A DNA stretch of 12,430 bases from contig NZ_DYXC01000103.1 in assembly GCF_020742345.1 (NCBI RefSeq), positions 1-12,430 on the forward strand, in the 5' to 3' direction. The notes under the pieces were generated by a model. That model worked only from the letters and a program-made list of their open reading frames with translations, did no database searches and was not told where the DNA came from. The stretch comes from Enteractinococcus helveticum. GTDB lineage: Bacteria > Actinomycetota > Actinomycetes > Actinomycetales > Micrococcaceae. Below, piece after piece: positions 7,276 to 12,430 of this stretch; positions within the stretch are counted from its first letter, which is position 1; every line of letters starts with the position of its first letter. The position numbers were made by a program, and so were the translations under genes.

Positions 7276-7799
7276 ACGAAGAACACACCAACACAACTGA
7301 AGACGTGACCGATGAAGAAGAACTAGAAGTCACGGATATCGAAGCAGAAGGCGATTACGCCGCCGACTACATCGAGGAACTTCTCGACATCGCTGACCTC
7401 GATGGTGATATCGATATCGAGGTACGCAATAACCGGACGTACCTCTCTGTTCTGGCCCCAGAAGACGATGAGGATATCCAAGGTCTGGTTGGCAAAAACG
7501 GTAAGACTCTGGAAGCACTGCAAGAGCTCACTCGCCTTGCTGTTCTGTCTTCAACCGGTCAACGTTCACGCTTAATCCTCGACATTGCTGGCCACCGGGT
7601 GCAGCGTGCTGACTCACTGCGCGAGCTGGCTCGTGAAGCGATCGCCAAGGTCGAATCCGACGGCGGTCAAGAACACTTGAAACCCATGAGCCCATATGAA
7701 CGGAAGATCGTCCACGACGTTGTGGCTGAAGCCGGCCTTTACTCCGAATCTGAAGGCGAAGGTCCACGCCGTCACGTTGTGATTAGTGCCGGAGAATAG
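7272..7799 (+). CDS. khpB: RNA-binding protein KhpB/Jag (KH and R3H domains)
   Basis: A 175-residue cytoplasmic RNA-binding protein, also called Jag or EloR. The N-terminus is strongly acidic (residues 1-27) and lacks the Jag-N domain found in Firmicutes. The type II KH domain spans about 33-105 with the loop GLVGKNGKT at 71-79. The R3H domain spans about 112-172 and has the RxxxH core (R144, H148 in RKIVHDVV) and a terminal GPRRHVVI strand. Family members bind RNA and affect cell elongation and division; the role here is inferred. The start ATG overlaps the yidC stop and has GAGGA (7260-7264) seven bases upstream. Confidence 0.94.
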   Translation: MNEEHTNTTEDVTDEEELEVTDIEAEGDYAADYIEELLDIADLDGDIDIEVRNNRTYLSVLAPEDDEDIQGLVGKNGKTLEALQELTRLAVLSSTGQRSRLILDIAGHRVQRADSLRELAREAIAKVESDGGQEHLKPMSPYERKIVHDVVAEAGLYSESEGEGPRRHVVISAGE

Positions 7800-7801
7800 T
7801 C

Positions 7802-8485
7802 TTGTCTGAGAACCAACCTATACCTGTGACTGACCCTGCCGAAGCGCAGCTAGCTCGCCAGGAAGCCTGGATCGTGGATGCTGCTGAAGTGATCTATGGT
7901 GATCGCACAGACGTCGCTGAACGCTTTGTCGAGCATTTGGTCACCACGGGCATAGAGTGGGGGCTGCTGGGTCCACGCGAGATCCCGAAAATGTGGGATC
8001 GTCACGTACTGAATTGTGCCGTCGTTCAAGAGCTGATCCCCGGCGGCGCCGTGATTGCCGATGTAGGCTCTGGAGCAGGCCTTCCCGGCCTTGCATTGGC
8101 CATTGCCCGACCAGATGTGCAGTTCGTGCTGATCGAGCCGCTAGAGCGTCGGGTGGACTGGTTGGATATGGTTATCGAAGACCTTGGGCTCGACAATGTT
8201 GACGTTATCCGAGCTCGTTCCGAGCAAGTATTCGATACAGTAGATGTGGATATCGTGACAGCGCGTGCCGTGTCTGCAATGAAATCCCTGGTGCCCATGA
8301 CCGTGCCGTTACTGCATGGTCAAGGAGAACTGTTAGCCATTAAGGGCAAAAGTGCTGCAGCAGAGATTGAAAAAGCAGATAAGGTTCTACGGAAGTTCAA
8401 GACAAAGAAATCTGAAGTCCTTACAGTAGGAGAAGAACTCTTAGAAGTTCCCACTACTGTAGCGCGACTGACGTATGGCTCGTAA
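7802..8485 (+). CDS. rsmG: 16S rRNA (guanine527-N7)-methyltransferase RsmG
   Basis: An S-adenosylmethionine-dependent enzyme that methylates G527 in 16S rRNA (formerly GidB). Loss is known to give low-level streptomycin resistance. The 227 residues show the N-terminal GPREIPKMWDRHVLNC segment (57-72), the SAM-binding loop IADVGSGAGLPGLALA (85-100), the acidic IEPLERRVDWL strand (111-121) and the TARAV motif (153-157). The TTG start has GGAG (7791-7794) seven bases before it, within the end of khpB. A GTG eight codons downstream is possible but less well placed. parA follows after 33 bases. Confidence 0.95.
   Translation: MSENQPIPVTDPAEAQLARQEAWIVDAAEVIYGDRTDVAERFVEHLVTTGIEWGLLGPREIPKMWDRHVLNCAVVQELIPGGAVIADVGSGAGLPGLALAIARPDVQFVLIEPLERRVDWLDMVIEDLGLDNVDVIRARSEQVFDTVDVDIVTARAVSAMKSLVPMTVPLLHGQGELLAIKGKSAAAEIEKADKVLRKFKTKKSEVLTVGEELLEVPTTVARLTYGS
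8422..8461 (+). repeat. Nested inverted repeat in the 3' end of rsmG
   Basis: An outer 8-base perfect inverted repeat TACAGTAG (8422-8429)/CTACTGTA (8454-8461) encloses an inner 5-base one, GAACT (8435-8439)/AGTTC (8446-8450). The RNA would fold into a two-part hairpin about 57 bases before the parA ATG. No U-run follows, so intrinsic termination is unlikely. Confidence 0.45.
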
Positions 8486-8500
8486 CCAGCACGTGCAATA

Positions 8501-8518
8501 TACTTCAAATTTAAAGTA
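8501..8518. promoter_or_regulatory. Imperfect palindrome abutting the parA start
   Basis: TACTTCAAATTTAAAGTA is an 18-base palindrome with one mismatched pair, centred on AAATTT. It ends exactly at the parA ATG. It could be an operator or simply AT-rich spacer. Confidence 0.3.
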
Positions 8519-9466
8519 ATGGAGGCTGGCTTGGTCGATCAGGATAACCTTTCACATGGCCTAGAAGAAGCATCTTCTAGCGTGGCTTCAACGCCTCTTG
8601 CTCGACAATTGGAGTCTGAAAATCGACGTCGCGAAAGGCTCAAGACCAAGCGCATGCCCAAACCAGATAAGACGCGTATCATCACTATCTCCAACCAAAA
8701 AGGCGGAGTAGGAAAAACCACCACCACGGTGAACCTATCGACGGCAATGGCACGTGCCGGTATGAATGTCCTGGTAATTGATATCGACCCCCAGGGCAAT
8801 GCGTCCACAGCGTTGAATATCCCCCACCCGCAGGGTACCCCTTCGATTTACAATGTCTTGATCGAGGACTGGGAGCTCAAAGATGTCATCTATGAGAATC
8901 CAGAGACCGATAACCTATATGTTGCGCCATCTACTATTGACCTTGCCGGCGCAGAAATTGAGTTAGTCTCCTTAGTTGCTCGTGAACAACGACTAACACG
9001 CGCTCTCAAGCGGTACTTTGAGTATCGTGATGCGAATAATATGCCACGCATCGATTACATCTTCATTGACTGTCCACCGAGCTTAGGATTGCTCACCGTT
9101 AACGCGTTCGTAGCGGCCAACGAGGTTCTGATCCCGATTCAGACTGAGTACTATGCTCTTGAAGGACTTTCCCAGCTGGTCAAGAATATCGATATGATTC
9201 AGCAGCATCTGAACTCCGAGCTGCACGTCTCGACTATTCTTTTGACGATGTTTGACTCACGTACGAATCTTGCTTCACAAGTGGCAGAAGAAGTCCGTGA
9301 CTTCTTCCCGGATCAGGTTTTACAATCCGTCATTCCACGCAACGTCCGGATTTCCGAAGCTCCTTCTTATCAGCAAAGCGTATTGACCTACGACCCTACT
9401 TCAACAGGTGCGCTGAGCTATCGTGAAGCAGCGATGGAAATTGCTGAACGCGGAGCAAGCAAGTAA
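8519..9466 (+). CDS. parA: Chromosome-partitioning ATPase ParA (Soj)
   Basis: A deviant-Walker ATPase that binds the nucleoid and moves ParB-parS complexes to segregate origins. It has 315 residues. An N-terminal extension of about 50 charged residues precedes RIITISNQKGGVGKTTTTVN (Walker A' at 61-68, with the signature lysine in KGGVGKT). Next come VIDIDPQGNAS (87-96) and IFIDCPPSLGLLTVNAF (181-197, Walker B). The C-terminal part carries the usual NVRISEAPS segment. The ATG at 8519 has no good ribosome-binding site. A TTG at 8531 (codon 5) has GGAGG (8521-8525) five bases before it and may be the true start. parB does not follow directly but lies 2.6 kb downstream. Confidence 0.97.
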   Translation: MEAGLVDQDNLSHGLEEASSSVASTPLARQLESENRRRERLKTKRMPKPDKTRIITISNQKGGVGKTTTTVNLSTAMARAGMNVLVIDIDPQGNASTALNIPHPQGTPSIYNVLIEDWELKDVIYENPETDNLYVAPSTIDLAGAEIELVSLVAREQRLTRALKRYFEYRDANNMPRIDYIFIDCPPSLGLLTVNAFVAANEVLIPIQTEYYALEGLSQLVKNIDMIQQHLNSELHVSTILLTMFDSRTNLASQVAEEVRDFFPDQVLQSVIPRNVRISEAPSYQQSVLTYDPTSTGALSYREAAMEIAERGASK

Positions 9467-9514
9467 ACGTCCTATCCTTCTTCAACATCAATCCGAGCTT
9501 GAGCATCCCTTATT

Positions 9515-9531
9515 GAGGCAGTGCGCCTTTT
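9515..9531 (+). terminator. Weak hairpin with T-run after parA
   Basis: GAGGC (9515-9519) and GCCTT (9525-9529) pair with one G-T, around an AGTGC loop, and run into TTTT. It lies 48 bases after the parA stop. The stem is short, so efficient termination is doubtful. Confidence 0.3.
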
Positions 9532-9554
9532 AATAATCAGGTCTTAATAGGTTT

Positions 9555-9568
9555 GTTTCACGTGAAAC
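9555..9568. other. parS: parS site, perfect (GTTTCACGTGAAAC)
   Basis: Exact match to the conserved ParB-binding palindrome, in the full 16-base form with flanking T and A. It lies 88 bases after the parA stop and is isolated from the next site by 1.1 kb. Confidence 0.96.
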
Positions 9569-10703
9569 ACCTCTATTGGTAAGTACGCGCTGATCCATCT
9601 GCCTGAGGAGCGTTCTCTATTCACCGGGGAGCAACTATTAGTTGATGCGCTACTTTGGTCGCGATTGATGGTGGAGAGATTTTCATCGAACTGTACCTGG
9701 ATTGCTGGCTCAACTTGAGAATGTCTCACTTTCATTTTCTCTGTCGCTAGGACGTGAGGCTAAACAGCACTCCCTCCCCCGGCAAGTCGTGCTTCGATAG
9801 CTTCCCACTCAGCAATACATCTCGGTGTTTCACAGAAAATCAACGGTGTCGATTACACCATTCGTGGCTATGAGTTTTCGTCGGTGTTCGATGTCCCTGT
9901 AGGAACATCTCAGCACCTGCAAGTTTTATACAACTTAGATTTCACATGTATGCCCACACTGAGTGCCAGTATTTTTTACACCACTTCGTATTCGCATAGT
10001 CTTAGGTTCGCGTTGCATGTTGTGGAAAGCCTCTATGGGGAAGCTCAGAATTCTTCATCCTGCTCAAGTTGGAGGTCAGTGTGCTGTTTGGCATTGATAT
10101 AGCATCGCGCTGTTACAAGGAGCTCGACAGACGTGACACTGTCCGTGCCATAAATTGCGTCGTTGAGCTGGCTCGTTCACACACGACCTTGCCTGGATTG
10201 ATTGTATTGAAACCAGGCATTGCGAAAACTGGCATCAGAACATTGAATCCTTCTTTCGTTTATGATTGATGATTCGTGACGACATTAGTGCGTGTTTAGG
10301 GAAAGGAACTATTGTTATGTAGTGGTCTGTGTGAATTTAGTTGCTCCAACACTTCGAATTCAACCTTCCTGACGATTCGTAGTCATGCTCTACACATGTT
10401 GGATGTTCAATGGAATTTGATCAAGGCTTCTCGTTGGCCGCATTGATGTACCCGCCGACGATAATTCACCAAGGATCTCCCGCTTACTAGTTCGTCCAAA
10501 TCGGTCGGCCATTCTATAGCTTCATTCTTGGTCAATCTTTCAGGCCTGTGGTCCGCGTTAGCTCAGGGAGATTATGGTTAGCGTGAGCTAGTTGTGCAGG
10601 GATTGCACTCTTCTAATATTCAGAACGATATTTCAGCTAAGCATCTTGACTGCCGAACATACAGCTCATGTGTCTCGAGAAAGTCTTCGCACACACCTAA
10701 GTT

Positions 10704-10717
10704 GTTTCACGTGAAAC
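10704..10717. other. parS: parS site, perfect (GTTTCACGTGAAAC)
   Basis: Exact match to the 14-base core, with T before and G after. It lies in the middle of the parA-parB gap. Confidence 0.96.
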
Positions 10718-11057
10718 GCTCTTTCGATGAGACGCACTTTTGTTGGCGCTGGATGATCTCGCAGACCTCTCCGCTGCTGGACACGATTGTGCTAATCAGC
10801 TAGATACAGAGTTTTCATTATTTGACTCTGCGCTAATCATTTAATCAAGCTCTAGCCGGGCGCAGTCCATGTGAGTCCGTGGATTCTTTTAGTGTGACTG
10901 GTATGTGATATTTTCGAGCTGATGGGCATCAATGTTTGACTGTCGATCATGTTATCGTATGCCGAATAAGTACTTCGTTGGGAGCGGATCCTGCTTCGCT
11001 GGTAGATTGCAAGCACTTGCTGCATATTCCATTCGCGATTTAGCGAGACTCCTCAGC

Positions 11058-11071
11058 GTTTCATGTGAAAC
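11058..11071. other. parS: parS site, one mismatch (GTTTCATGTGAAAC)
   Basis: Differs from the consensus only at core position 7 (C to T). Both outer arms are intact, so ParB binding is likely. Confidence 0.85.
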
Positions 11072-11320
11072 ACTAAGCATTGAAAGTGTCCGACTAGATC
11101 GGTCTACGGCAATTGCTTGTTGGTGGCGATTGTGTGGTAAACATTTTTATCAATTGCTTGAAGCAATAGTTCTATTGCCGGAACCTGGGGCACGAAGTGA
11201 CAACGTCAACAGACTAGCTGACTGCGTTGTGGAGTCGCGGTTGAGGTTCCATCGCTTGAGAGTGGCGAATCGTCGGCGTTGCTGACACAATATCCATCAT
11301 TTCCTGTCAGGCCGCTAGAT

Positions 11321-11334
11321 GTTTCACGAGAAAC
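11321..11334. other. parS: parS site, one mismatch (GTTTCACGAGAAAC)
   Basis: Differs only at core position 9 (T to A) and keeps the flanking T and A of the 16-base form. It is 263 bases from the previous site. Confidence 0.85.
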
Positions 11335-11472
11335 ACACTGTTGATAAGTCTCCAGCAGTTTTCCATGGAACGGAGACTCTTCTTCACGTTATCCTCAACC
11401 CTCACTGCACAAAAATGGCGGGCCTGCTCCAATCTGCAGTGATACGAGTTCTGGTGCATTTCAGCCTAGCTA

Positions 11473-11486
11473 GTTTCACATGAAAC
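11473..11486. other. parS: parS site, one mismatch (GTTTCACATGAAAC)
   Basis: Differs only at core position 8 (G to A). It is 152 bases from the previous site, the closest pair in the array. Confidence 0.85.
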
Positions 11487-11788
11487 ATAGGGCCCGGATG
11501 CTTTGCGCGCTGCGAAATTTATCCCTTGTCTGTGCGAAGGTAGGGTGGTAAGGCTGCGCAATACGTGTCGAGTACACAGACTAAGCGATTTACAGCCTGG
11601 CGGCAATTCCAACATGTCGTCTGCGACAGTAAAGAATCCCTGATGATGGTACTGGTCGTTAGATTGCTAACTTGAGGTATAACAGTTAACAGATTAATGA
11701 CCACCAGCAGTTGAAGGAATTGCGCTTACTAAAACTACGCATAACGGTGTACTCAGAGGCTGCCACATGATCCAGCCGTTCCTGATAC

Positions 11789-11802
11789 GTTTCACGTAAA
11801 AC
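11789..11802. other. parS: parS site, one mismatch (GTTTCACGTAAAAC)
   Basis: Differs only at core position 10 (G to A). The flanks are C and G, keeping outer symmetry. Confidence 0.82.
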
Positions 11803-11953
11803 GCATCAATGCAGTTCGACCTAGTCTGGGAATTGACGGAAACCACTACCCTAGTTGGCATAGCTTACGTGTGTTGTAAAAAAGGGCACACATCCTAGGA
11901 TTGACGTGGAACGCAGCAGAGGGGTAGTAACCGAAAAATCTGACGTGGCGACA

Positions 11954-11965
11954 GAAAGTGTGTAA
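11954..11965 (+). repeat. Direct repeat GAAAGTGTGTAA, copy 1
   Basis: A 12-base sequence repeated exactly at 12046-12057. This copy ends 22 bases before the last parS site. Confidence 0.6.
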
Positions 11966-11987
11966 TCCGGTGGCATAAACAGAGTGT

Positions 11988-12001
11988 GTTTCACGTGAAA
12001 C
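11988..12001. other. parS: parS site, perfect, upstream of parB
   Basis: Exact 16-base match including flanking T and A, 74 bases before the parB ATG. ParB bound here could repress its own promoter as well as seed partition complexes; that is inference. Confidence 0.96.
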
Positions 12002-12045
12002 AACAGAGAGATGCGGGAATCACCGCTACACTTATCATTGTTCGT

Positions 12046-12057
12046 GAAAGTGTGTAA
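12046..12057 (+). repeat. Direct repeat GAAAGTGTGTAA, copy 2
   Basis: Second exact copy, 92 bases after the first, between the last parS site and the parB ribosome-binding site. It could be part of a parB operator. Confidence 0.6.
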
Positions 12058-12075
12058 GGGGACGGGAGGAGCTAC

Positions 12076-12430
12076 ATGACACAACAACCGAAGAAGAGCC
12101 GTCGAGGATTAGGGCGCGGTCTGGGTGCGTTGATACAAGACACATCGGTGCCTGAAGGAGACGATGCAGCAGAAGATAATGTAGCGGAAGAGACTACGTC
12201 AGAATCTCATGGGTCGTTGACAGGAGCGGCTAGAGCAGCAAATGATGAGGCAAAAGAGGATGTCGGTTCCCGATACTTAGACTCAACGAAATCACGGGAC
12301 AAGCGTCGTCCTTCTGATCTGTTCTTTGGGAATGGCCCCACTTCAAGTCGTCAAGCGGCACAAAAGAAGGCAAGCCGCGCGGCAATGCCGAATCCAATTC
12401 TTGAGAGGTCTAAAGATTCAAGTGCTCATG
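12076..12430 (+). CDS. parB: Chromosome-partitioning protein ParB (partial)
   Basis: The first 118 codons of ParB, the CTP-dependent clamp that loads at parS and spreads along DNA. Residues 9-20 read RRGLGRGLGALI, the N-terminal motif that contacts and stimulates ParA. A long acidic and polar linker follows, with RPSDLFFG at about residues 78-85, a motif resembling that of Micrococcales ParB proteins. The CTPase and DNA-binding domains are not reached before the window ends, so the N-terminal linker exceeds 95 residues. The ATG at 12076 has an excellent GGGAGGAG (12064-12071) just upstream. The strong own ribosome-binding site and the distance from parA suggest separate expression. Confidence 0.95.
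   Translation, partial: MTQQPKKSRRGLGRGLGALIQDTSVPEGDDAAEDNVAEETTSESHGSLTGAARAANDEAKEDVGSRYLDSTKSRDKRRPSDLFFGNGPTSSRQAAQKKASRAAMPNPILERSKDSSAH

Larger units (their letters stand above)
9467..12075. other. 2.6 kb gene-free centromere-like region between parA and parB
   Basis: No open frame here has both a ribosome-binding site and a recognisable product. The longest (117 codons at 10932-11285, plus) runs through a parS site and looks like a chance frame. The region carries seven parS sites (9555, 10704, 11058, 11321, 11473, 11789, 11988), all listed separately. Five of them lie within the last 1.1 kb. A 12-base direct repeat flanks the last site. Base composition is somewhat more A/T-rich than the neighbouring genes, e.g. 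45% G+C at 10381-10440. It could be an expanded centromere or a decayed gene segment. No insertion-sequence ends or transposase remnants were seen. Confidence 0.85.

Noticed and set aside
10932..11285. 117-codon plus-strand open frame in the parA-parB gap
   Set aside because: No ribosome-binding site, cysteine- and arginine-rich chance composition, runs through a parS site, and resembles no known family.
9467..12075. CRISPR array, insertion sequence or tRNA genes in the gap
   Set aside because: The repeated elements are parS palindromes at irregular spacing of 152-1149 bases; no spacers, terminal inverted repeats, transposase fragments or tRNA-like folds were seen.

Overview
This window is the replication-origin neighbourhood of an actinobacterial chromosome. 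It runs dciA (partial) - recF - dnaN - oriC - dnaA leftward (minus strand), then rpmH - rnpA - yidD - yidC - jag/khpB - rsmG - parA - [2.6 kb gap] - parB (partial) rightward (plus strand). Several traits point to Micrococcales, probably a Micrococcaceae member with moderate G+C: the style of the DnaA and RecF sequences, a Jag without its N-terminal domain, no gnd gene between dnaN and recF, and a ParB with an RRGLGRGLGALI start and an RPSDLFF motif. The family-level placement is inference, and genus cannot be settled from the window.

Left arm (1-4937, minus strand): dnaA is followed by a 648-base intergenic oriC with a cluster of DnaA boxes and AT-rich patches. Next comes dnaN, then recF one base after it, then dciA, which overlaps the recF stop. 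Together these are initiator, sliding clamp, recombination mediator and a helicase-associated protein. Between dnaA and rpmH (4938-5355) lie two further DnaA boxes and the divergent promoters.

Right arm (5356-9466, plus strand): a tightly packed operon carries ribosomal protein L34, the RNase P protein, the YidD/YidC membrane-insertion pair, the RNA-binding protein KhpB, the 16S rRNA methyltransferase RsmG and the chromosome-partitioning ATPase ParA.

The unusual part is 9467-12075. ParA and ParB genes are normally adjacent, but here about 2.6 kb without a recognisable gene separates them. That stretch holds seven parS centromere sites: three perfect and four with one mismatch each. One perfect site lies 88 bases after parA and another 74 bases before parB. 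A 12-base direct repeat brackets the parS site nearest parB. The stretch looks like a dedicated centromere placed between the genes of its own segregation system. An alternative is a decayed insertion that came to accumulate parS sites.
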